53,963 nucleotides of DNA from Clostridia bacterium (GTDB lineage: Bacteria; Bacillota; Thermoanaerobacteria; Thermoanaerobacterales; Thermoanaerobacteraceae), in the NCBI GenBank assembly GCA_012840485.1, contig DULG01000029.1:1-53963 (forward strand), read 5' to 3'. Every line of letters begins with the position of its first letter. Position 1 is the first letter of the stretch. Below, piece after piece: positions 35,568-43,818 of this stretch. A model generated the notes under the pieces. That model worked only from the letters and a program-made list of their open reading frames with translations, was not told where the DNA came from and did no database searches. The position numbers were made by a program, and so were the translations under genes.

Positions 35568-37931
35568 ATGAAAAAAACTTCTATTTTTATAGCAGCTTTA
35601 CTAATTGTATCCTTTTTGCTGTGGAGAGAAATTTCCCATATTTCTACAATAAAAGTTTTACAATCCCAAACTCCAAAGACAAATCGCGTCGCTTTTACAT
35701 ATACACCTTTTAACTCCCAAAATGGAGAAATTTCTTTTAAAGAATATAAAGATACTACTTACCTTGAAATTGTAGCTGATGACAATAGTGAAATTGGCAT
35801 ACGCTACAGCGTAGACAAAAAGTTAATTAAAGATTATATTTTAGCTTTTCGTTTTTTATCCCATACGGGATTTGGAGAAGTAACACTTAATGTAAAAGAA
35901 AAGGATAAAAGCCTCATCTATGGTTTTGTAGTGTTTCCTGAAAAGGAAATTGACAAAAATTATGAAATTCTTGAAAATAGTTTTACTCCTAATTATATTG
36001 GTGCAGACAAAAATATAAAGTTAATGGATTTTCTAAAAAGCAAGGGATTAAATCCTGATAAAATTGATGAGGTAGATGTAACAATAACAGTTTCAAATGG
36101 ACAGCATCTAATATTATTACTAAATGGTACTTTTAATGGTAGTGAATCCATACCTCATAACTTTGCTAATTTCAAATATCAATCTATTTATTCTACAAAT
36201 TATCTTGAAAATATTCCTAAAAAAGAAATAACACAAAAAACAACAAATCTTGATATTAAACTGATGCTTTTAGGAATTCCTAAAAGAGAAAGTATATTAA
36301 AAGTGGGAGATAATTTTAAATTAGTAGCATATGTAAAAAATACTTCACCAACATCTATTGAAAATATACGTTTAAAATTGATAGAGCCATATGGTTATGG
36401 TGTAGTTATTCCTTCTGATGAAACTTACGAAAAATATATTGGTGAATTAAAACCTGGAGAAATAAAAAATATAGGGTGGAATTTGAAAGCCAATCGAGCT
36501 AATGAAGTAAATTTTAATAAACCATGGATTGTCAAAGTAATTGTAGAGTCGGATAAATATTGTGGACAAAATCAAATTCCTATCACCATAATTGATAACA
36601 GAGAAGGCAAAATTTTTTATGTTATGACAGAAGATTTAGAACCAATAGATAGTGCGGGATATGTTGGGAAATGGGGTAATAGAAACAGTTGGCTTGACCC
36701 AGAAGAATTTAATATACAATTGGTGGAAAAACCACAGGCTCTAAATGAAATCGCTGATAAATACGGGGCAAAGTGGACTCATTTTATTGCATATCCTGCT
36801 ATTGATGGTGCTAAATGGGTTGCTGATAACCTTATAACCGATGCCAATCACAAAAAAGTTTGGCATGATACATTAGATAAAGTGATATCTTCCATGATAA
36901 ATGGTATAAAAGGAGGACATCAATATACATTGCATCCTCATATGGATTATTCTCCTCAACTCCCGTGGAATTATCTAAGCTACGACTTAAAAACAAATGG
37001 CTTTTGGGCTAACCACAATTTACATGGCTGGGCTCATTCTTTAGCACCTGTTTTAAAAGTTAATGATATGACAACACGAATTGGGGCGATAGCGTTTTAT
37101 CAAGGTCAATTGAATAAACTCTACAGTACTTATTACGGTCAACCTTTGACGTTGAGAATGGGTTCTTTTGATTTTGGTAAAAAGGGAGAAGATAGTTACT
37201 TATCAACAGCTGCCTTACAAAATTTAGGAATATATGCCAGTAGTGATGCGAGAGAGTCACAGAAGAAAATATATTTTGCGGATGCCTCAGATATAGATAA
37301 AAAAGCGGATAATTTTAATGATATTGGAATGGTGGAACTTTCAGTTGACGAATCCAAGATACTTTTATACGATTCTATGGATTTAAAAACATTAAATGAG
37401 AGATTTTATAAATTATACTTAGAGGATGAGAAAAATGGTAGTATAAAACCGGGTGTACATGTTATTTTGGGATTTACACATGCCATGTTTATGATGGGAG
37501 ATGAAGGGTGGCAAAATACAAAAGGAGGCCATTTTCAAATACTTGATGATCACCTTAAATGGGTGACAGAAAATTACGTTAAGAAGGGCAAGGTTGAGTT
37601 TGCTACGGTAGATGAAGCAGTTGCTTCTTACCTTGACTATTATACTCCCAAACCTATTGCGATATATGGAAGAGAAGAAAAAATAAATGATAAAGTTTTT
37701 CAATATCCTTTAAGGATATTAGGCAAAGACATACCCTTTGATGAAAACCATGTACAAGAGGTTTTAGCTTCATACCCAGTTCAGCTTATAGGTCAAGTGA
37801 AATACATTGAAATTTACGGTCACAACACTTTAATAGCTACAATAAATAACTTTAATGATAATTCATCTTTATTTACTTTTAAACTTCATCAGAAAACAGA
37901 GGAAATTTATATGAAGATTTATTTAAAATAA
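35568..37931 (+). CDS. Membrane-anchored protein with CARDB-like and polysaccharide-deacetylase-like domains
   Basis: 787 residues with an N-terminal signal anchor (5-20). A lectin-like or beta region follows (about 40-210), then a CARDB/NEW3-like beta-sandwich (about 230-345, GDNFKLVAYVKNTSPTSIEN). The large C-terminal domain starts with VMTEDLEPID (Thr354-Glu355-Asp356), has His451, His456 and His458 in GHQYTLHPHMD, and later HVILGFTHAMFM. This pattern (an acidic TxD-type motif, then clustered histidines) recalls NodB-type deacetylases and other metal-dependent beta/alpha barrels. The assignment is tentative. Located just before the S-layer gene, it probably acts on a surface glycan. Confidence 0.6.
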   Translation: MKKTSIFIAALLIVSFLLWREISHISTIKVLQSQTPKTNRVAFTYTPFNSQNGEISFKEYKDTTYLEIVADDNSEIGIRYSVDKKLIKDYILAFRFLSHTGFGEVTLNVKEKDKSLIYGFVVFPEKEIDKNYEILENSFTPNYIGADKNIKLMDFLKSKGLNPDKIDEVDVTITVSNGQHLILLLNGTFNGSESIPHNFANFKYQSIYSTNYLENIPKKEITQKTTNLDIKLMLLGIPKRESILKVGDNFKLVAYVKNTSPTSIENIRLKLIEPYGYGVVIPSDETYEKYIGELKPGEIKNIGWNLKANRANEVNFNKPWIVKVIVESDKYCGQNQIPITIIDNREGKIFYVMTEDLEPIDSAGYVGKWGNRNSWLDPEEFNIQLVEKPQALNEIADKYGAKWTHFIAYPAIDGAKWVADNLITDANHKKVWHDTLDKVISSMINGIKGGHQYTLHPHMDYSPQLPWNYLSYDLKTNGFWANHNLHGWAHSLAPVLKVNDMTTRIGAIAFYQGQLNKLYSTYYGQPLTLRMGSFDFGKKGEDSYLSTAALQNLGIYASSDARESQKKIYFADASDIDKKADNFNDIGMVELSVDESKILLYDSMDLKTLNERFYKLYLEDEKNGSIKPGVHVILGFTHAMFMMGDEGWQNTKGGHFQILDDHLKWVTENYVKKGKVEFATVDEAVASYLDYYTPKPIAIYGREEKINDKVFQYPLRILGKDIPFDENHVQEVLASYPVQLIGQVKYIEIYGHNTLIATINNFNDNSSLFTFKLHQKTEEIYMKIYLK

Positions 37932-37934
37932 AGA

Positions 37935-38205
37935 AGGAATTTTCACTGATGTAGAGTATATATATGTATATGGGCAGTAGAAAGAGAAATGTTAAATTAA
38001 TATTACAGAAATATTACAAATTGGTAACAATTATTGACTCATTATATACCTGATGCTATAATATAATCAGGCTATTTAGCCAAGACATACTACTTGAGCT
38101 AAAATGTGCTTACATAGGTAAAAATTTTTGAAAGGCATATTGCCTTTCAAAAAATAAAAAAATAAAAAACTCAAAACAACAAATACAAGGAGGAGGATTA
38201 ACAGT
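37935..38205 (+). promoter_or_regulatory. S-layer gene leader: strong promoter and stabilising hairpin
   Basis: TTGACT (38034-38039), 17 bases, TATAAT (38057-38062) with TG in extended -10 position: a very strong promoter. The leader of about 137 bases carries a perfect 10-bp hairpin (38128-38137 with 38141-38150, TTGAAAGGCA arm), A-rich single strand, and the ribosome site AAGGAGGAGG. Long, stable leaders are usual for S-layer messages. A degenerate sigma-H-like pair (AGGAATT at 37935-37941, GTAGAGT at 37951-37957, gap of 9) lies farther upstream. Confidence 0.7.
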
Positions 38206-40518
38206 ATGAAGAGCCTCAAAAAGTTAATAGCGTTCGTTGTCACCTTCGCATTGGTGTTTGGCGCTATGTCAGTAGGCTTTGCTGCAAGCCCGTTCACCGA
38301 TGTGAAAAGCGATGCACCATATGCATCAGCAGTGGACCGTCTTTATGCATTAGGTATTACCCAGGGTATGGGTGATGGCACATACGGTCCAGACTTACCC
38401 CTTACAAGAGCTCAGATGGTCACATTTATAATAAGAATGAAGGGTTTAGAAGCTGTAGCACAGGCTGCTGCAAGTGAGACACCAGCATTCACAGATATTA
38501 AAGGTCACTGGGCAGTAGGGTATATCAATGTGGCAAAAGACTTAAAAATTACTGATGGTATGGGAGATGGCACATTTGCTCCCGATGCAAAACTTACCTA
38601 TGGTCAGGCACTTGCATTTGCAATAAGAGCGCTTGACTATACTAATGTACCATGGGGCGTTCCTACACTTGCAAAAGCAATAGACCTTGGCTTGACAGCA
38701 GGAATCAATCTTGGCTTCAACGATGTTATAAATCGTGGCGAAGTAGCAATGGTTCTTAACAAAGCTTTAGAAACAGAAACATTCCGTGGATATGATGTGA
38801 ATGGTAATCCAGTTTATGGTCCTAAACTTATCTCAAAAGTAGCAACATATGCAGATTATACTGTAATAGCAACAAATGCTCAAGACAGTACTGTTCCAGC
38901 AGGGAAAGTTAAAGTTTTAGATAAAGATAACAATTTAACAACTATTAATGCAGGTACAGTAGACTTTTCTAAATATTTAGGTAAAAAAGTAACTGTATAT
39001 TCAGCAAAATATGGTAATCCGGTGTATGTTTCAGAGCAAGCAAATGATGTTGTAACATTCAAAGAAGGACTCAATTCAGTAGGAAAAACAGTATATAAAG
39101 ACGACACGAATAATACTTCTATAACAGTTAGCGATCCAGCATATGTACTCTATAATGGTTATTTGACTAAATTGTCTAGTCCGAATGTAACAATTTATGC
39201 AGGTGCTGATGTTACAATTATTAATAATAATTATGTAATAGCAAATAACTCTTATGCAAGATCGACAATTGTATCTAATGATGTAAAGAGCAGTGATAAA
39301 TATATCAATATGTCTTCTAACTACGAATTAAAAGGTACAGTAACTGTAACTGGTGCAGTAAATAAAGTAACAGATATTAAGGCTAATGATTACATTTACT
39401 ATGGTAATCAATATGATGTAAACGGCAATGTAGTTGGAACAGTAATCTATGTAGTAAGAAATCAAGTAACTGGTACTGTTACGGAGAAGTCTGTTAGCGG
39501 AACAACTTATAAAGCGTCTATAGATAATGTTTCTTACAAAGTAGTAAATTCAAATGTATGGGGAAGTCTTGGCGTAGGCAATAAAGCAACAGTTATACTT
39601 GACAAAGACAATGTAATTGTAGGGGTTGTTTCAACAACTACAACATCTGCAAATTACGCAATATATAAGTCAAAGTCAAGTGTTTATGACGAATGGTTTG
39701 CTAAAGTAAATTTGGTAATGCCGGATGGTTCAGTTACTACATTTAATGCAGTGTATAGCAAGGTACCTTCTATAAGTCTCACAGGAGGAGAGATAGTAAC
39801 TTATACAGTTGATTCAAATAATGCTCTAACAAGTCTTACACCGGTTACGACTACGACTGGTTTAAGAGATTTGACAAGTGCTTCTTATAAGGCTTCTACA
39901 AATACGCTGACCGGTGCAAATGGAATATATTACCTTAACGATAAGACAATCATATTAAATCATAAGACAGCAGATAATAGCTATGCAGCATTGAAGCTTT
40001 CTGATTTGAAAGATGCAAGTGGCTTAAATGGTAAGGTAGTAGTTGATAGTTATAATATTGCGAAAGTAGTAGTATTTACTGATGCATCTTTTGTATCAAC
40101 TACAACATCTACAGTTTACGCATATGTAACAGGGGTAGCAACTATTTATGCAAGTGATGGTTCAACATTTACAAGATTAACAGTTTTAGAAAATGCTCAA
40201 ACAAAAACATATGATGCTACATCTACAGCTACATTAACTGATGTTGCACAAAATAAACCTGTTGTATTAACATTAACAAATGGAAAAGTTACAGCAGGAA
40301 ATGCTCTAACTGCTGTCGGGCCAGTAACATTAACAAATATTGACCAAGTTAATTTGAGAGTTACTGCTTCTGACGGGCAAGGATATCTCTTAGATTCTAA
40401 TTTCATAGTAGTAAAAACAGATGGCACACGTATGGGATTAGGTGACATTACATCTAGTACAAATGTTAAACTCTATCGTAATGACATTGGCAAGGTATTT
40501 GTAATAGAAATACAATAA
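38206..40518 (+). CDS. SLH-domain S-layer protein, probably the major S-layer subunit
   Basis: 770 residues. Signal peptide ending AASPFTD (about residue 28). SLH motifs at about 28-75 (FTDVKSDAPYASAVDRLYAL), 88-135 (FTDIKGHWAVGYINVAKDL) and a weaker third at 145-190 ending INRGEVAMVLNKALE. The rest is beta-rich, Thr/Val/Asn-rich and almost free of Cys, as in S-layer proteins. Codon use at the start (ATC/GTC/TTC endings) and the exceptional promoter indicate very high expression. SLH domains bind the pyruvylated secondary wall polymer. It lies beside a surface-glycan operon. Confidence 0.88.
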   Translation: MKSLKKLIAFVVTFALVFGAMSVGFAASPFTDVKSDAPYASAVDRLYALGITQGMGDGTYGPDLPLTRAQMVTFIIRMKGLEAVAQAAASETPAFTDIKGHWAVGYINVAKDLKITDGMGDGTFAPDAKLTYGQALAFAIRALDYTNVPWGVPTLAKAIDLGLTAGINLGFNDVINRGEVAMVLNKALETETFRGYDVNGNPVYGPKLISKVATYADYTVIATNAQDSTVPAGKVKVLDKDNNLTTINAGTVDFSKYLGKKVTVYSAKYGNPVYVSEQANDVVTFKEGLNSVGKTVYKDDTNNTSITVSDPAYVLYNGYLTKLSSPNVTIYAGADVTIINNNYVIANNSYARSTIVSNDVKSSDKYINMSSNYELKGTVTVTGAVNKVTDIKANDYIYYGNQYDVNGNVVGTVIYVVRNQVTGTVTEKSVSGTTYKASIDNVSYKVVNSNVWGSLGVGNKATVILDKDNVIVGVVSTTTTSANYAIYKSKSSVYDEWFAKVNLVMPDGSVTTFNAVYSKVPSISLTGGEIVTYTVDSNNALTSLTPVTTTTGLRDLTSASYKASTNTLTGANGIYYLNDKTIILNHKTADNSYAALKLSDLKDASGLNGKVVVDSYNIAKVVVFTDASFVSTTTSTVYAYVTGVATIYASDGSTFTRLTVLENAQTKTYDATSTATLTDVAQNKPVVLTLTNGKVTAGNALTAVGPVTLTNIDQVNLRVTASDGQGYLLDSNFIVVKTDGTRMGLGDITSSTNVKLYRNDIGKVFVIEIQ

Positions 40519-40526
40519 AACATAGT

Positions 40527-40565
40527 AAAAAAAGAGTCCTCCTCCTTGGGGGGACTCTTTTTTTT
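40527..40565 (+). terminator. Strong terminator of the S-layer gene
   Basis: Long stem with arm AAAAAAAGAGTCCTCC (40527-40542) against GGGGGGACTC (40548-40557) plus eight T (40558-40565). Confidence 0.9.
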
Positions 40566-40577
40566 ATTCTTTTTTTA

Positions 40578-40586
40578 TGTTACAAT
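40578..40586 (+). promoter_or_regulatory. Possible extended -10 promoter of the FAD-lipoprotein operon
   Basis: TGTTACAAT, with no clear -35 because the preceding S-layer terminator supplies a T-run. About 37 bases before the first gene. Weak evidence. Confidence 0.4.
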
Positions 40587-40622
40587 GTCTTTGGTATATT
40601 TTTCAGAATGGGAGAGAATTGT

Positions 40623-42470
40623 TTGTATAGGAAGGTTATTATTTATCTAATTATTATGTCACTCGTTTTTAGTTTGATTGGATGTAGTTATGCTGGAAAG
40701 AGAGATATTCTTTCAGGGAATGAGTATGATGTTATTGTAGTAGGCGGTGAACCTGAGGGAATTGCTTCTGCTTTATCTGCAGCAAAAAATGGTGCCAAGG
40801 TGCTTTTAATAGATAAGCATGACGGTTTGGGCGGGCTTATGACATATGGAATGCTTAATTCGCTTGATATGAGCTATGGTCCTGATGGGACTTTACTCAC
40901 ACAGGGGACTTTTAAGGAGTTTTTTGAAGGAATAGGGTCAAAATATTCTTTTGATGTGGAAGAAGCAAAAAAATTGTTTATGGAGATGATTAAAAGATAT
41001 CCAAATATAAAACTTTTTTTAAAGACAGACTTTGCAAAGCCTATTATGGAAGGCAATAAGATAATTGGAGTTGTTACAATCAAGGAGGGCAAAGAGATAA
41101 AATATTATGGAAAGAGAATAATTGATGCTACACAGGATGCGGATGTTGCGGCATCTGCAGGTGTTCCGTATGCTGTTGGAGCAGAGGATATAGGTTTAAA
41201 AGATAAATTTCAGGCTGCTACATTAATTTTCAAGTTAAAGGGTCTTGACTGGGATAATCTTAAAAAAATAATAAATGAAGAGAAAAAAATCCCTGATACT
41301 CATATAGATGATACCTCTGCATGGGGATTTTTGAAAATAACAAAAAATTATGAGCCACATGATTCTCTATTAAGACTTAGAGGATTAAATCTTGGAAGGC
41401 AGGATGATGGGACAGTCCTTGTAAATGCCCTTATAATCTTTGGTGTAAATGGCCTTGATAAAAAATCTATCGAAAACGGGAAACAAAAGGCAGAAAAAGA
41501 ACTTCCTTATATAATAGACTTTTTTAGAAAAAACATTCCCGGCTTTGAGGAAGTAGAATTGGCAGGAATCGCTCCAGAGCTTTACATAAGAGAGACAAGG
41601 CATATAAAAGGATTGTACACACTTGATATAAATGATGTAGTTTTTAACAAAGATTTTGAAGACAGGATTGCAATAGGTTCTTATCCTGTAGACATTCAAC
41701 CTACTTCGCCGGATAATTATGGATATGTTTATGGTACTCCTGCTGAATATTCCATCCCTTTAAGGTGCATTGTACCACAGAAGGTAGAGAATTTACTTGT
41801 TGTGGGGAGGTCTGCTTCATACAGTCATCTTGCATCAGGTTCTGCCCGGACTATTCCTATAGGTATGGCAGTAGGAGATGCCGCAGGAGTTGCAGCAGCA
41901 TATTCTATAAAACACAATCTGTCTTTTAAAGAAATTGCGGAAGATATAAATGATGTTAAGAATATCCAGAAGATATTAGTAAAACAGGGGGCATATTTAA
42001 AGCCTTTTAAAATACATAATAAGGCAGAAGAGCACTGGTCAATAGAAGGTCTTAAATTTGTACTTCACTGGGGACTTTTTCCTTCTGGTTTTAACCCGGG
42101 GTATGACAATAACTACAGATTTGATGAACCTATAAATGGATATGTGTATAACTATATGATGTCAAATATGATTTTAAGAGCAATTCCTTCTAAAAAAGAG
42201 AATGTGTTAAGAGTAAAGGAGCATTTCGAAGAAAAATTTTCAGATAAAAAGACTCCAATAAATAAGTTAGATGCTATGAGAATGCTTTTATCTTATGCAG
42301 GAGTGAAAATAGACACAGAGAAAAAGGTAGAAGGCCTTTTACATGTTGCTTTTAAAAAAGGCATCATATCGGAGGAAGTATATGGCAGGCTTAAAAATAG
42401 TGATATAGTTACATGGGCAGATACTTATGATATTACTAGGTCTTTATATATTTACCTGAGTGAAAAGTAA
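40623..42470 (+). CDS. FAD-dependent oxidoreductase lipoprotein, copy 1
   Basis: About 615 residues. The TTG at 40623 follows GGGAGAG by 7 bases and begins MYRKVIIYLIIMSLVFSLIGC; the lipobox SLIGC predicts a membrane-anchored lipoprotein. An in-frame ATG at 40608 would add five residues but lacks a ribosome site. FAD-binding fold: VIVVGGEPEGIASALSAAKN and LLIDKHDGLGGLMT; later DATQDADVAASAGVPYAVG, and RETRHIKGLY. This is the FAD_oxidored (PF12831) family, whose members are poorly characterised. No Tat motif is seen, so how FAD is loaded outside is unclear. Closely similar to the gene at 45927-47846. Confidence 0.85.
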   Translation: MYRKVIIYLIIMSLVFSLIGCSYAGKRDILSGNEYDVIVVGGEPEGIASALSAAKNGAKVLLIDKHDGLGGLMTYGMLNSLDMSYGPDGTLLTQGTFKEFFEGIGSKYSFDVEEAKKLFMEMIKRYPNIKLFLKTDFAKPIMEGNKIIGVVTIKEGKEIKYYGKRIIDATQDADVAASAGVPYAVGAEDIGLKDKFQAATLIFKLKGLDWDNLKKIINEEKKIPDTHIDDTSAWGFLKITKNYEPHDSLLRLRGLNLGRQDDGTVLVNALIIFGVNGLDKKSIENGKQKAEKELPYIIDFFRKNIPGFEEVELAGIAPELYIRETRHIKGLYTLDINDVVFNKDFEDRIAIGSYPVDIQPTSPDNYGYVYGTPAEYSIPLRCIVPQKVENLLVVGRSASYSHLASGSARTIPIGMAVGDAAGVAAAYSIKHNLSFKEIAEDINDVKNIQKILVKQGAYLKPFKIHNKAEEHWSIEGLKFVLHWGLFPSGFNPGYDNNYRFDEPINGYVYNYMMSNMILRAIPSKKENVLRVKEHFEEKFSDKKTPINKLDAMRMLLSYAGVKIDTEKKVEGLLHVAFKKGIISEEVYGRLKNSDIVTWADTYDITRSLYIYLSEK

Positions 42471-42513
42471 TTGTACAAAAGGCTTAATACTTTAAATAAT
42501 TTGGAGGTAATTT

Positions 42514-42864
42514 ATGATTACATTGCTGATTTTGATAAGTGTTGGTTTAAGCGCTTCAGCGCAGCTTTTGTTAAAGTTGGGGACGAAAAATGTGAATTTG
42601 TCAGGCGATTTGATACATATTTTGCTTCAATATGTCAATATTTACGTAATCGCGGGGATTGTAAGTTATATTATAAGTATGCTTGTATGGCTGTATGTAT
42701 TAACAAAAGTAGAAGTAGGTTATGCCTATTCTTTTACAAGTTTAGGTTTTGTTTTCGTTATGTTATTTAGTATTCTTCTTTTTGGTGAGAGTGCAAATAT
42801 ACTAAAGATAATCGGTACTTTGTTTATATGCATTGGAATTATATTAATATCAAGAGGAGTATAA
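42514..42864 (+). CDS. Small multidrug-resistance/EamA-type membrane transporter
   Basis: 116 residues with four predicted membrane segments. The N-terminal SVGLSASAQLLLKLGTK is characteristic of SMR/DMT half-size transporters, as are WLYVLTKVEVGYAYSFTSLGFVFV and the final GTLFICIGIILISRGV. Relatives include ArnE/ArnF, which flip undecaprenyl-phosphate-aminoarabinose. Its neighbours are a polyprenyl-phosphate transferase and a GT-C glycosyltransferase, so a lipid-linked sugar flippase is the favoured role. The ribosome site is TTGGAGG. An overlapping frame at 42471 is a shadow. Confidence 0.82.
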   Translation: MITLLILISVGLSASAQLLLKLGTKNVNLSGDLIHILLQYVNIYVIAGIVSYIISMLVWLYVLTKVEVGYAYSFTSLGFVFVMLFSILLFGESANILKIIGTLFICIGIILISRGV

Positions 42865-42910
42865 GAATTTTTGCTTGGAGAAGCAAATGATTAAGTAGAG
42901 GTGATTTACA

Positions 42911-43804
42911 ATAGATAACACTTTTAGAATAACCGGAATAGTAAATAAGTATAAAAATTATGTAACATTAATGAGACCAAAGCAATGGATAAAAAATGTA
43001 TTTGTATTAGCAGCTCTTGTTTTTAGCAGGAAAATGCTGGACGCTTTGTCTTTTGAGAGGGCATTAGCGGGCTTTTTGCTGTTTTGTGCTGTTTCTTCAA
43101 GTGTTTATATTATAAATGACATAGCAGATATTGAAAAGGACAAGCTGCATCCCAAGAAAAGGTTAAGACCTCTGCCTTCAGGTTCTGTGACTAAAAAAGA
43201 AGCAATTGTTTTATTCATAATCCTTCTTTTAATCTCCTTGATTTTCTCCTTTATGCTTGATATAAATTTTGGAATTATAGTATTGCTTTACTTAATTGTA
43301 AATTTGGCTTATTCCTTTTATTTTAAAAATATTATTATAATTGATGTGATGATTATCGCTATAGGATTTGTATTGAGAGTTATTGCCGGCGCAGTGGTCA
43401 TAGACGTCCCCAGTTCTCCATGGCTTTTGCTCTGTACACTTTTGCTATCTCTTTTTCTTGCAATTACTAAAAGAAAGAGTGAAGTTATTTTACTTGAAGA
43501 TAGTGCAAAGGAACACAGGGATGTTTTTGATAAATATAGTGTAGAACTTCTCAATAACATGCTTTCAATAGTGACCTCCTCTACGATAATAGCTTATTCT
43601 CTTTATACTTTTTATTCTGATAAGGGATATTTGATGATGATTACTATACTTTTTGTCATATATGGCATATTTAGATATCAGTATATTTCTGACAAAAAAA
43701 ATTTGGGTGGAAATCCAGAACAGGCTTTTTTTGAGGACAAGCCTTTTCTTATAAATGGGATTTTATATGCTATTACTGTTATTTTGATTCTATATTTTTA
43801 TTGA
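42911..43804 (+). CDS. UbiA-family prenyltransferase, DPPR-synthase-like, likely ATA start
   Basis: Multi-pass membrane enzyme of the UbiA superfamily, closest in style to decaprenyl-phosphate phosphoribosyltransferases (RPKQWIKNVFVLAALVFS). The Mg/pyrophosphate motif is YIINDIADIEKDKLHPKKRL. The first ATG (42971) encodes the M of LMRPKQW, has no ribosome site, and would cut off the usual N-terminal extension. In frame upstream, ATA 42911 follows AGAGGTG (42897-42903) by 7 bases, so it is proposed as the start, giving 297 residues. Probable role: attaching phosphoribose or a similar sugar phosphate to undecaprenyl phosphate as a donor for surface glycans. Confidence 0.8.
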   Translation: MDNTFRITGIVNKYKNYVTLMRPKQWIKNVFVLAALVFSRKMLDALSFERALAGFLLFCAVSSSVYIINDIADIEKDKLHPKKRLRPLPSGSVTKKEAIVLFIILLLISLIFSFMLDINFGIIVLLYLIVNLAYSFYFKNIIIIDVMIIAIGFVLRVIAGAVVIDVPSSPWLLLCTLLLSLFLAITKRKSEVILLEDSAKEHRDVFDKYSVELLNNMLSIVTSSTIIAYSLYTFYSDKGYLMMITILFVIYGIFRYQYISDKKNLGGNPEQAFFEDKPFLINGILYAITVILILYFY

Positions 43805-43818
43805 TGGAGAGGAAAACT

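Noticed and set aside
40578-40600. The T-run after the S-layer terminator read as a second terminator
   Set aside because: No separate hairpin is present; it is better explained as the tail of 40527-40565 and the start of the next promoter region.
42471-42770. A 99-codon plus-strand frame overlapping the SMR transporter gene
   Set aside because: It is out of frame with the SMR-type protein, lacks a ribosome site, is rich in Cys/Arg/Phe, and shows no family features.
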